From a virus, in IMG/VR virus record IMGVR_UViG_3300044675_008758, positions 1-21,481 of that record: a DNA stretch of 21,481 nt. One strand, written 5' to 3'. This document shows, in pieces, positions 14,795-21,481 of this stretch. A model generated the notes under the pieces. It worked only from the letters and a program-made list of their open reading frames with translations. It searched no databases and was not told the DNA's origin. The translations under genes and the position numbers were made by a program. The stretch's first letter is position 1. Each line of letters begins with the position of its first letter.

Positions 14795-15125
14795 AATCAA
14801 CAAAAAACACATTCTTGCCAAACTTACGCTTATCCCCACAAAGGATAAGCGTTTATTTTATATGCGCGAAATGAAATTTTTAAATCTTTTATGTGAAAGA
14901 TATTCATTAGAATTTATGAATATAGTGTCATTTGAAAAAAAATTCGATTCATTAGCTTATTTGGTTAGCGATAAATTAAAAAACGTTCTTGATAAAAAGT
15001 ACAGAGCATTCAATTTTAAGATTGACTTATCAAAATATCAGACTTACAATATTGGAGATAAATCTGGAGAAGATTTAGAAATAAAACGACTAGTTAAAAC
15101 AATTAAAGATTTTTTAAATGAATAA
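14781..15125 (+). CDS. Unknown 114-aa phage protein ahead of the recombinase
   Basis: Starting at ATG 14781, 14 bp inside gmd, the frame gives a basic protein (MAKSKINKKHILAKL) with a helical middle (MREMKFLNLLCERYSLEF) and an end overlapping the recombinase start by 8 bp. A downstream start at 14862 would give 87 aa and place the whole hairpin at 14826-14852 upstream of the gene, but the codons before it look like real coding sequence, so I prefer 14781. No family is recognised. Overlap with the recombinase suggests a recombination or replication accessory, for example a mediator, but no sequence evidence shows this. Confidence 0.65.
   Translation: MAKSKINKKHILAKLTLIPTKDKRLFYMREMKFLNLLCERYSLEFMNIVSFEKKFDSLAYLVSDKLKNVLDKKYRAFNFKIDLSKYQTYNIGDKSGEDLEIKRLVKTIKDFLNE
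14826..14860 (+). terminator. Intrinsic-terminator-like hairpin after gmd, inside the next coding region
   Basis: ACGCTTATCC (14826-14835), a 7-base loop, GGATAAGCGT (14843-14852), then TTATTTTA. Ten perfect base pairs with five G-C pairs and a T-rich tail are a good intrinsic terminator for the glycan cassette. Because it lies within the first 25 codons of the 114-aa gene, it may work as an attenuator or be suppressed by translating ribosomes. Confidence 0.55.
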
Positions 15126-16257
15126 AAGCAAAACGAAAGAAAAAGAACCGATATCATCTCAAAATATTTTAGATTCATTTTTAAAATCAAATAAAAGCGA
15201 TCATTATAATTTTGAAGATGAAATTACATATAAAGTATCTAGCGGGTCTCTTCAATTAGATTTGCAACTAGATGGCGGATTTGGTCCAGGACTTCATAGA
15301 TTTGTTGGTATGAATGAAGGTGGAAAAACATCAGAGTCTTTAGAGATTGTTAAAAATTTCTTGAGAGACCTACCAGATACAAAGGCTTTTTATATCAAAG
15401 CTGAGGGTAGACTCTCTCCAGAAATGAGGGAAAGATCTGGCGTTAAGTTCGTTTTTTCGGCTGAAGAATGGGTGGTTGGCACATGTTTTGTTTTTGAAAG
15501 CAATATTTATGAAACAGTTGTTGATATTATGAGGGAACTCATTTCCAAAAATGATGAAAAAGTTAAATATTGCTTTTTGTTAGATTCTGTTGACGGATTA
15601 ATCACTAGAGGAGATCTAGATAAAAGTTTTGAGGATAGTAATAAAGTAGCTGGTGGAGCGGTTATCGCTGCCAACTTTATGAAAAGATTATCAATTGCCT
15701 TGGCGAAAAGAGGCCACATGGCAATTTTTATTAGTCAAGTTAGGGCTGATATTAAGTTAGATCCATATACAAAAGCTCCAATTAGACAAACAAGTGCAAC
15801 TGGTGGAAACGCACTGCTTCACTTTGCTAATTATATAATTGAATTTGAGGCAAGATATAAAGGAGATTTAATACTACAAGACCCAACCAACAAAACACCC
15901 GATATTCAAAAAAATCCAATTATTGGACATTTTGCAAAGGTGACTGTTAAAAAGTCACCAAATGAAAAAACAAATATGACTATTTCGTATCCAATTAGAT
16001 ACGGAAGAAAAAATGGAACTTCAATATGGATTGAAAAAGAAATTGTAGATTTGCTTTACGCATGGGAATTTATAGAAAAAAAAGGTTCTTGGATTAATCT
16101 ATCCGATGAATTTAAAGAAATGCTAAATGAAAACGGATTTATCCTTTCCGATAAGATTCAAGGAGATTATAATTTATTTAAAATAATTGAAGACGATAAA
16201 AAATTATGTCAGTTTTTAACTGCTTATTTCAAATCAGCAATTTGCAATCAAAATTAA
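15118..16257 (+). CDS. uvsX: RecA/UvsX-like DNA recombinase
   Basis: 379 aa. Walker A GMNEGGKT at 64-71, a RecA-like catalytic glutamate at E96 in YIKAEGRLS, Walker B CFLLDSVDG at 152-160, loop region with ISQVRADIKLD (205-215) and ATGGNALLHFANYIIEF (227-243) are in the normal RecA order. The N-terminal 40 residues are basic and the C-terminal 70 acidic, as in phage recombinases. It forms ATP-dependent filaments on ssDNA for strand exchange and recombination-dependent replication. The symbol is by role; sequence alone does not decide between RecA and UvsX type. It is followed by a 1-nt gap and a small nuclease gene. Confidence 0.88.
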   Translation: MNKSKTKEKEPISSQNILDSFLKSNKSDHYNFEDEITYKVSSGSLQLDLQLDGGFGPGLHRFVGMNEGGKTSESLEIVKNFLRDLPDTKAFYIKAEGRLSPEMRERSGVKFVFSAEEWVVGTCFVFESNIYETVVDIMRELISKNDEKVKYCFLLDSVDGLITRGDLDKSFEDSNKVAGGAVIAANFMKRLSIALAKRGHMAIFISQVRADIKLDPYTKAPIRQTSATGGNALLHFANYIIEFEARYKGDLILQDPTNKTPDIQKNPIIGHFAKVTVKKSPNEKTNMTISYPIRYGRKNGTSIWIEKEIVDLLYAWEFIEKKGSWINLSDEFKEMLNENGFILSDKIQGDYNLFKIIEDDKKLCQFLTAYFKSAICNQN

Positions 16258-16258
16258 T

Positions 16259-16666
16259 ATGAAATTTATTGGTTTAGATGGAAGAGAGAAAAATCTCAAA
16301 AACGCTAAAAAGTATTTAATTGATTGGCAAAAGGATAGTAGAAGCAAACTTCAATTAAATGTAAAAAATTTTCTTCAGCCATATTGGAGTACTGATATTG
16401 TGTTTGAAGAATTTAGAATAGCTGGAACAAGATTAACGTTTGATTTTTATAATGCTAATAAAAAAATAGCTATCGAAGTCCAAGGGCAACAACACACAAA
16501 ATATATAAAATTTTTCCATACCAATAGATTAAAATATTTACAACAACTAAAAAGAGATCATAAAAAGCTAGAGTTTTGTGAAAAAAACAATATAAAATTA
16601 ATAGAGATATATCATACAGATGTTGTCTCAAAAGAATTTTTTGAAAATCAAGATATTTATTTATAA
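16259..16666 (+). CDS. Small PD-(D/E)XK / Vsr-like endonuclease
   Basis: 135 aa. E50/E51, then D62 in RLTFDFYN, and E73-Q75 in IAIEVQGQQH form the pattern of a restriction-endonuclease-like core with E-x-Q in place of the usual E-x-K. The following QLKRDHKKLEFCEKN and IKLIEIYHTD fit the helix and strand after the active site in DUF559/Vsr-type nucleases. It could nick or resolve recombination intermediates beside the recombinase, or be a free-standing homing-type nuclease; the first fits the operon better (inference). It overlaps the next start by one base (TAATG). Confidence 0.7.
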   Translation: MKFIGLDGREKNLKNAKKYLIDWQKDSRSKLQLNVKNFLQPYWSTDIVFEEFRIAGTRLTFDFYNANKKIAIEVQGQQHTKYIKFFHTNRLKYLQQLKRDHKKLEFCEKNNIKLIEIYHTDVVSKEFFENQDIYL

Positions 16667-16911
16667 TGAGTGAATTTGAACCATACGAACAACCTGAATT
16701 TAGCATACCAGAGAACTTAGTTAATAAGCTTTATGAATTTAGTGGCGATTCCGATAAATATAAAGGGGTAATTATCGCATGTGTAACTGAGAAGGGTCAT
16801 CCATTAATTTACTCTAGATTTGATTCAATGATTACAGAGCTTGGGTTAAGAAAAGCGATGATGGATTTCTTGGAGAAGTCTGATGGAGATACTGAATGCA
16901 TCTCAGATTAA
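16666..16911 (+). CDS. Unknown acidic 81-aa phage protein
   Basis: 81 aa, acidic, with EFEPYEQPEFSIPENLVNKL at the N-terminus and a central VIIACVTEKGHPLIYSRF that looks like two beta strands with a turn. The 3' end DFLEKSDGDTECISD is acidic. No family is recognised, and no transmembrane or metal-binding pattern is clear. Its start overlaps the stop of the nuclease gene by one base, so it is likely translated together with it. A 38-bp gap follows before the helicase gene. Confidence 0.6.
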   Translation: MSEFEPYEQPEFSIPENLVNKLYEFSGDSDKYKGVIIACVTEKGHPLIYSRFDSMITELGLRKAMMDFLEKSDGDTECISD

Positions 16912-16913
16912 TC

Positions 16914-16942
16914 TTGATTTTGATATAGATACATGTTAATTT
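16914..16942 (+). promoter_or_regulatory. Possible promoter of the helicase-primase run
   Basis: TTGATT (16914-16919) is followed after 16-17 bp by TTAATT/TAATTT (16936-16942), preceded by TG (16934-16935), an extended -10-like arrangement. The -10 box starts about 14 bases before ATG 16950, the same geometry as the other short-leader promoters. Weak by sequence. Confidence 0.35.
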
Positions 16943-16949
16943 AGTAATA

Positions 16950-18464
16950 ATGATATACAACTTTGAAATAGAGAAACAGTTTCTTGCTGGGCTAATTAAA
17001 GAGCCAGATAATTTTTCTCAAATTGCAAACTTTATAAGTGCATCTGATTTTTATTCAGATCAAAGCAATCTTCATAGCACTATTTTTACAATTATAAAAC
17101 AAGCCATTGAAGCTGGCGATGCAATAGATGAAATCATCATTGCCCAAAGAGTGAATTCTATAGGGCTGTCTTTTGAAGACAATGTAAACCCATCTGATTA
17201 TATTAAATCCTTAGCTTTGAGGAAAGTACCATTTGGTAATTTAATTAAAACAGCTAAAGAATTAAAAAAATACTCCGTAAGAAGGGAAATATATAATTCC
17301 GCGCAAAATGTTTCAAAGATAATGAAAACAATTGCGCCAGAGTCGTCTTACAAACAGATAGTTGAATCTGCTGATGTTATATATAATTCAAAAATTAATT
17401 TATTTGAAATCGGAAACGATACACCAGAAAACATCTATGATGAAATGGAAAACATCGTAGAAGACAGAGGTAATAATCCAATCACTGAATTTGGTATGAT
17501 GGGACCACATACTAAAGTAAATGAGATTTATGGTTCTCTATTAAGACCTGGAAATATCACTGTTATCGTTGCTAGATCTGGAGTTGGTAAAACACAGTTT
17601 TGCATGGATTACTCAACAAAGGTTAGTGTAAAATATAAAGTTCCAGTTCTGCATTTTGATAATGGAGAAATGAGTAAAGAAGAGCTTGTCATGAGGCAGT
17701 GTGCCGCACTATCTGGAGTACCAATGCATTTGATTGAAAGCGGCAAATGGAGACAAGCTGGCGAGGAAACTGTAAACAAAATTAGATCAGTTTGGAATAA
17801 GATTAAAGATCTAAAATTTTATTATTATAATGTTGGCGGCATGGACGTAGATTCAATGATTAATACCTTGAAAAGATTTTATTATTCTAAAGTTGGCAGA
17901 GGGAATAGCATGATATTTTCTTTTGACTACATCAAAACGACATCAGAAGCATCTAACAATAAAAATGAATGGCAAGTTGTCGGGGAAATGGTTGATAAAT
18001 TTAAGAAGTGTATTCAAAAAGAAATTCTAGAAGATGGCAATCCAGTAATACCTATGATTACTTCCGTTCAGTCAAATAGAAGCGGAATCACCAATAATCG
18101 TAATTCACAAAATATCATTGACGACGAAAGCATCGTCTCTCTTTCTGATAGAATTACTCAATTCTGCTCTCATATGTTCATCTTGAGAAATAAAACATCA
18201 GATGAAATAGAGACAGAGGGAGCTAGATTTGGAACTCATAAATTAGTTAATGTAAAATCAAGACATCTTGGTCAGGATATTGCTGGCGCAGTTGAACCAG
18301 TCCGCATTAATGACACCTTAAGAAAAAACTTTATTAATCTTGAATTTAGAAACTTCAACATTAAAGAATGTGGAGATTTGAGAGATATTGCAAGAGCTTT
18401 AGAAGGAACAGAACTAGATGATGACAACGAAAATGATGAAATCCCAGACTTTGATAGATTCTAA
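16950..18464 (+). CDS. dnaB: Replicative DNA helicase, DnaB-like
   Basis: 504 aa, within the usual range for DnaB. The N-terminal region (1-150: EKQFLAGLIKEPDNF, SDQSNLHSTIF) matches the DnaB N-terminal domain that contacts primase. The RecA-like C-terminal domain has Walker A ARSGVGKT at 208-215, FDNGEMSKEELVMRQCAALSG in the position of the DnaB H1a/H2 region, IFSFDYIK as a Walker B-like strand, and a later QFCSHMFILRNKTSDE block. It unwinds DNA as a hexamer at the fork. The acidic end (DDDNENDEIPDFDRF) overlaps the primase start. There is no intein or truncation. Confidence 0.92.
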   Translation: MIYNFEIEKQFLAGLIKEPDNFSQIANFISASDFYSDQSNLHSTIFTIIKQAIEAGDAIDEIIIAQRVNSIGLSFEDNVNPSDYIKSLALRKVPFGNLIKTAKELKKYSVRREIYNSAQNVSKIMKTIAPESSYKQIVESADVIYNSKINLFEIGNDTPENIYDEMENIVEDRGNNPITEFGMMGPHTKVNEIYGSLLRPGNITVIVARSGVGKTQFCMDYSTKVSVKYKVPVLHFDNGEMSKEELVMRQCAALSGVPMHLIESGKWRQAGEETVNKIRSVWNKIKDLKFYYYNVGGMDVDSMINTLKRFYYSKVGRGNSMIFSFDYIKTTSEASNNKNEWQVVGEMVDKFKKCIQKEILEDGNPVIPMITSVQSNRSGITNNRNSQNIIDDESIVSLSDRITQFCSHMFILRNKTSDEIETEGARFGTHKLVNVKSRHLGQDIAGAVEPVRINDTLRKNFINLEFRNFNIKECGDLRDIARALEGTELDDDNENDEIPDFDRF

Positions 18465-19500
18465 TAAAATTAAAGATATTTTAGAATCAATAGGATATCA
18501 GTTAATTGATTGCGGAAATCATTGGAGAACAAGTGCTTTATATAGAAATGGGGATAATAAAACCGCTGTTCAAATATATAAAAATACTGGTGTTTGGACT
18601 GATTTCGTAGACAATCAAGGACCAAAACCAATCGAAGCCTTAATAAAGCTAACATTAAAACATGATAAAAAACAATTAAATTCAATATTAAAAAATATTT
18701 TGAATGGAGAGGTAGTAGAATACATACCAAGAGAATTAATACAAATGGAAAACGTTTACCCGAATACAATTTTAGAAAGATTATTTCCAAATTACAACTT
18801 TTATAAGAACAGAAAAATCTCAGAAGAAACTCAAAAGTTTTTTAAGACTGGATTGGCTGGAGTTGGTCAAATGTACAGAAGAATGGTTTTTCCTATATAT
18901 AATGAGCATGAACAGATCGTTGGATTTTCTGGCAGAAAAGTAGATGATAATAATGACTATCCAAAATGGAAGCATTTAGGAAAAAGAAGAAATTGGATTT
19001 ATCCAGCTTATGTACCATCCGAAGACAATGTTGATAAGATTATTTCAGAAAAAAAAGAAGTCATCTTGGTTGAAAGCATAGGTGACTGCATGTCATTATT
19101 TGAACAAGGAATAAAAAATACACTTGTTACATTTGGTTTGGGTATAAACTCTAATATTATATCGTATTTAAGCAGCAAAGAAATTAATAAAATTATAATA
19201 TCAAATAATAATGATTTTGAATCAAGCAAAAATCATGGACTTGTTTCATCTATAAAAACATTTATCGTTTTAAGTAAATTTTTTAACTTGGATCAACTTA
19301 TAATAAAATTACCACCAAAACCATATAATGATTTTAATGCTGCACACGAAGAGGATTATGATTTTAATAATTGGATCAATGCCGAACTAGATCAAAGAAA
19401 ACAATTAGAATTTATTATAGATTTCATAGAGAAAAATAGCGCCCATTTTAATATCAACGATATTAAAAAATTCAAAAAACTTTACAATGAGCAATTTTAA
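18436..19500 (+). CDS. DNA primase, DnaG/Toprim type
   Basis: From ATG 18436 the protein has 354 aa; in-frame ATGs at 18418, 18421 and 18433 are also possible. It lacks the N-terminal zinc-binding cysteines of DnaG, although WTDFVDNQGPKPIEALIKL resembles the end of the zinc domain. RMVFPIYNEHEQIVGFSGRK (about 148-167) is the DnaG RNA-polymerase-domain motif, VILVESIGDC (near 208-217) the Toprim Glu motif, and SNNND (256-260) takes the place of the DxD motif with Asn for the first Asp. It should make short RNA primers with the DnaB-like helicase encoded just before. It overlaps helicase by 29 bp and the next gene by 14 bp. Confidence 0.85.
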   Translation: MKSQTLIDSNKIKDILESIGYQLIDCGNHWRTSALYRNGDNKTAVQIYKNTGVWTDFVDNQGPKPIEALIKLTLKHDKKQLNSILKNILNGEVVEYIPRELIQMENVYPNTILERLFPNYNFYKNRKISEETQKFFKTGLAGVGQMYRRMVFPIYNEHEQIVGFSGRKVDDNNDYPKWKHLGKRRNWIYPAYVPSEDNVDKIISEKKEVILVESIGDCMSLFEQGIKNTLVTFGLGINSNIISYLSSKEINKIIISNNNDFESSKNHGLVSSIKTFIVLSKFFNLDQLIIKLPPKPYNDFNAAHEEDYDFNNWINAELDQRKQLEFIIDFIEKNSAHFNINDIKKFKKLYNEQF

Positions 19501-20512
19501 AACATCTCTTTCTGCGAGTAGAATAAAGACAGCGCAGTCATGCTCTTGGTTGTATTGGGCTAAATATCATCTTAAGATGCCAGATCCGAGTAATGATGGC
19601 GCTAAGAGAGGATCTATATGTCATTTAATATTTGAATTACTTGGCAATCCAAAAAGAAAAAAACATTTTAATTTAATTATTAAACAACAAGATATTTTTT
19701 GTGTTGAATCCATAAAGAGACTTGTTTTAAAACACGCCAAAAAAGAAGGTGTAGACGATGAAGATAATATCAATTTAATCAAAGAAATGACATTTAATGG
19801 TTTGTCTTATGATTTTTTTGGCAATCAAAATGCGACCCCATTCAAATCCTTGTCAGAACAATCTTTTGATATTGAAGAGGATGATGGATTAATTAAATAT
19901 AAAATAAAAGGATTTATTGATAAGCTTTTTCTGTATAAAAATAAAAAATTCGCTCTAATTAGAGACTTTAAAAGCAGTAAGTCAGTTTTTTCTGGAAAAG
20001 AAATAACGGATAATATGCAAGACTTAATGTACAGTCTTGCGGTTAAAAAACTATTTCCAGAATTTCATAATAGAGAAAGCGAGTTTTTATTCCTTAAATT
20101 TGATTTAGATGAAGAGTCAAAAAATTCTGGTATCATAAGAATGAAACCCATTACAGATGAAGAGCTTTTTGGTTTTCAGGTGCAATTAACCGAAATACAA
20201 AAATATTTAGACAATTTTTCTGAAAAAGATGCTAAAAAAAACATGGCTCATTATAAAGGTTATCCATCAGATAAATCTTTTAGTGGGAAATTATTATGTG
20301 GTTTTGCATCCAAAAAAGGAGAACTCAAAAAAGATGGAACTAAAAAATGGAATTGCCCAATGAGGTTTGATTTTTTTTATTATCATATTTTTAATAAAAA
20401 AGGAGAATTTGTTTCATCGGTTATGGAAGAAGACTTTAAAGAAACTCTGGTTCCTGACGATGGCAGTTATGAGATGAAATATTACGCTGGTTGCCCAGCC
20501 TTTTCTTCTTGA
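19487..20512 (+). CDS. PD-(D/E)XK nuclease, Cas4/RecB-like
   Basis: 341 aa. The opening SLSASRIKTAQSCSWLYWAKY is the conserved start of Cas4/RecB/AddB-like nucleases; RGSICHLIFE supplies the His motif; IKGFIDKLFLY holds the first catalytic Asp and LIRDFKSSK the D-x-K pair; QDLMYSLAVKKLFPE is the Q-x-x-x-Y motif. Cysteines at C19, about 264, about 283 and about 336 might hold a metal cluster as in Cas4, but the spacing differs from the known pattern. It likely acts as a 5' or 3' exonuclease that processes DNA ends for recombination or replication (inference). No CRISPR array is present, so it is not a Cas protein here. Confidence 0.85.
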   Translation: MSNFKTSLSASRIKTAQSCSWLYWAKYHLKMPDPSNDGAKRGSICHLIFELLGNPKRKKHFNLIIKQQDIFCVESIKRLVLKHAKKEGVDDEDNINLIKEMTFNGLSYDFFGNQNATPFKSLSEQSFDIEEDDGLIKYKIKGFIDKLFLYKNKKFALIRDFKSSKSVFSGKEITDNMQDLMYSLAVKKLFPEFHNRESEFLFLKFDLDEESKNSGIIRMKPITDEELFGFQVQLTEIQKYLDNFSEKDAKKNMAHYKGYPSDKSFSGKLLCGFASKKGELKKDGTKKWNCPMRFDFFYYHIFNKKGEFVSSVMEEDFKETLVPDDGSYEMKYYAGCPAFSS

Positions 20513-20527
20513 TTTTGTTGATTAATC

Positions 20528-21310
20528 ATGCTACGATATATAGGTATGATACCTATTTTTAAATCTTGTTACTCCATAGGCAAGAGTATACTTACAATCG
20601 AAAAATCTGACGATTTGGATGGTCCAGATAGCATCATTAACATATGCAAAGAGAATGGTATTGATAGGCTTGTTCTAGTTGAAGACTGCATGACGGGCTT
20701 TATTAAAAGCCATAATTTATGCAAAGAAAACGATATGCAATTAATCTTTGGTTTGAGATTAACATGTTGCAATGATATTGATGAAGATTCAAATTTATCA
20801 AATCATAAAATTATCATCTTTGCAAAGAATGATAATGGTTGCACTTTATTAAATAAAATATCCACGTTTACATCCTTAGTCGGCAAAAATAAGATTGATT
20901 TTAATTATTTAAACTCTATTTGGACAAAGGACTTGGATTTAGTTATTCCATTTTACGACTCTTTTATATTTAATAATAGTATGTATTTAAACAACTGCAT
21001 ACCAGACTTTAACAAAATTAAACCATCATTTTTGATAGAGAGAAACGGTTTGCCATTTGATTCTTTGATTGAAGATCTTGTTTTAAAATTCACAAATTAT
21101 GATAAAAAATATAATACTGTTTTATGCAAATCAATTTTCTATAAGAGTAGAAAAGATTATGAAGCCCTGCAGACTTACAAAATTCTATGCAATAGATCTT
21201 TTGGTAAAGTATCATCGCTATCTAATCCAAATTTAAATCATTTTGGTAGTAATGAATTTTGTTTTGAAAGTTATTTAGAAAATCATGAAAGAGAACTTAC
21301 TAAGATTTAA
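20528..21310 (+). CDS. Stand-alone PHP domain of DNA polymerase III alpha type, degenerate
   Basis: Up to 260 aa. A second start at ATG 20546 gives 254 aa beginning MIPIFKSCYSIGKS and may be the true one, since the first six residues are encoded by A/T-rich promoter-like DNA. The order CYSIGKSILTIEK, GPDSIINICKENGIDRLVLV, then KENDMQLIFGLRL, then HKIIIFAKNDNGCTLLNKIS follows the PHP domain that begins bacterial DnaE. Metal ligands are missing: the usual HLHxHS is FKSCYS and the usual TDH is EDC, so it is probably structural, for instance as a dock for the exonuclease encoded next. The polymerase core itself is not in the window. Confidence 0.75.
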   Translation: MLRYIGMIPIFKSCYSIGKSILTIEKSDDLDGPDSIINICKENGIDRLVLVEDCMTGFIKSHNLCKENDMQLIFGLRLTCCNDIDEDSNLSNHKIIIFAKNDNGCTLLNKISTFTSLVGKNKIDFNYLNSIWTKDLDLVIPFYDSFIFNNSMYLNNCIPDFNKIKPSFLIERNGLPFDSLIEDLVLKFTNYDKKYNTVLCKSIFYKSRKDYEALQTYKILCNRSFGKVSSLSNPNLNHFGSNEFCFESYLENHERELTKI

Positions 21311-21481
21311 TAAGAAGCAGAGATATTTAATTTTTGACACAGAAACAGAGGGCTTGAATTTAATTAATTCTCGTCCGTGGCAAGTTGCTTGGATTCTGGC
21401 GGAAGGAGATAAAGTCTTAGAAAAACACGATCTTTATATAAGATGGGAAGATCTAAACATTTCTGATGAGGCGGCAAAAAT
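21285..21481 (+). CDS. DnaQ-like 3'-5' exonuclease, 3' partial
   Basis: ATG 21285 opens a frame of 65 codons that runs off the window, overlapping the PHP gene by 26 bp in another frame. Residues 14-24 read YLIFDTETEGL, the ExoI motif of DEDD exonucleases (D18 and E20 bind the catalytic metals), followed by PWQVAWILAEGDKV as the second strand of the fold. It is the expected proofreading subunit for a polymerase encoded downstream. ExoII and ExoIII lie beyond the window end. Confidence 0.8.
   Translation, partial: MKENLLRFNKKQRYLIFDTETEGLNLINSRPWQVAWILAEGDKVLEKHDLYIRWEDLNISDEAAK

Noticed and set aside
20486-20510. GCTGG-TTGC-CCAGC hairpin followed by T-rich DNA at the end of the Cas4-like gene
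   Set aside because: Only 5 bp of stem, interrupted T tract, inside coding sequence, and the next gene follows within 16 bases; too weak to call a terminator.
19487-20512. Cas4-like nuclease as sign of a phage CRISPR system
   Set aside because: No array, no cas1/cas2 and a replication-gene neighbourhood; free-standing Cas4/RecB-like nucleases are common in phages.

Overview
This window looks like part of a large, AT-rich tailed-phage genome of a marine or freshwater type. Evidence for a phage: a repeat-rich fibre-like protein, a phage-type dNMP kinase, a small sigma factor, a complete class I ribonucleotide reductase and a compact replication/recombination block (RecA/UvsX-like recombinase, DnaB-like helicase, DnaG-like primase, PD-(D/E)XK nucleases, Pol III-type PHP and exonuclease proteins). 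There are no rRNA or tRNA genes, no insertion sequence and no bacterial housekeeping genes. All names come from motifs read by eye; no database search was possible.

Layout. (1) 1-2613, plus strand: 3' part of a leucine-rich-repeat fibre or receptor-binding protein with 17 tandem 72-bp repeats, followed by a 63-aa protein. (2) 2594-6020, minus strand: an FmdB-like small protein, an Hsp20 chaperone with its own promoter and terminator, then (read from 6020 downwards) dNMP kinase, sigma factor, SSB and a GT-B glycosyltransferase packed with overlapping ends. (3) 6021-6237: a divergent control region with a consensus-like promoter on each strand and a 14-bp palindrome between them. (4) 6238-8865, plus: nrdB-nrdA. 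(5) 8910-9893: a two-domain protein of probable virion or phage-specific function. (6) 9914-14794: a translationally coupled glycan cassette (four transferase-like genes and one methyltransferase) ending in GDP-mannose 4,6-dehydratase. (7) 14781-21481: a recombination/replication run of nine genes, the last cut by the window end.

Together the genes supply dNTPs (NrdAB, dNMP kinase), replicate and recombine DNA (SSB, recombinase, nucleases, helicase, primase, PHP and proofreading exonuclease), redirect host RNA polymerase (sigma factor), protect or fold proteins (Hsp20) and build or attach sugars (glycan cassette).

None of the start codons I inspected has a recognisable Shine-Dalgarno sequence, and at least four promoters of TTGACA/TATAAT type lie so close to the start codon that the mRNA leader would be only about 2-8 nt. 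Leaderless or near-leaderless expression is the most unusual general property of the window. The TTGACA/TATAAT-like boxes argue against a Bacteroidota host, although the missing SD would otherwise suggest one; cyanobacterial or proteobacterial hosts remain possible.
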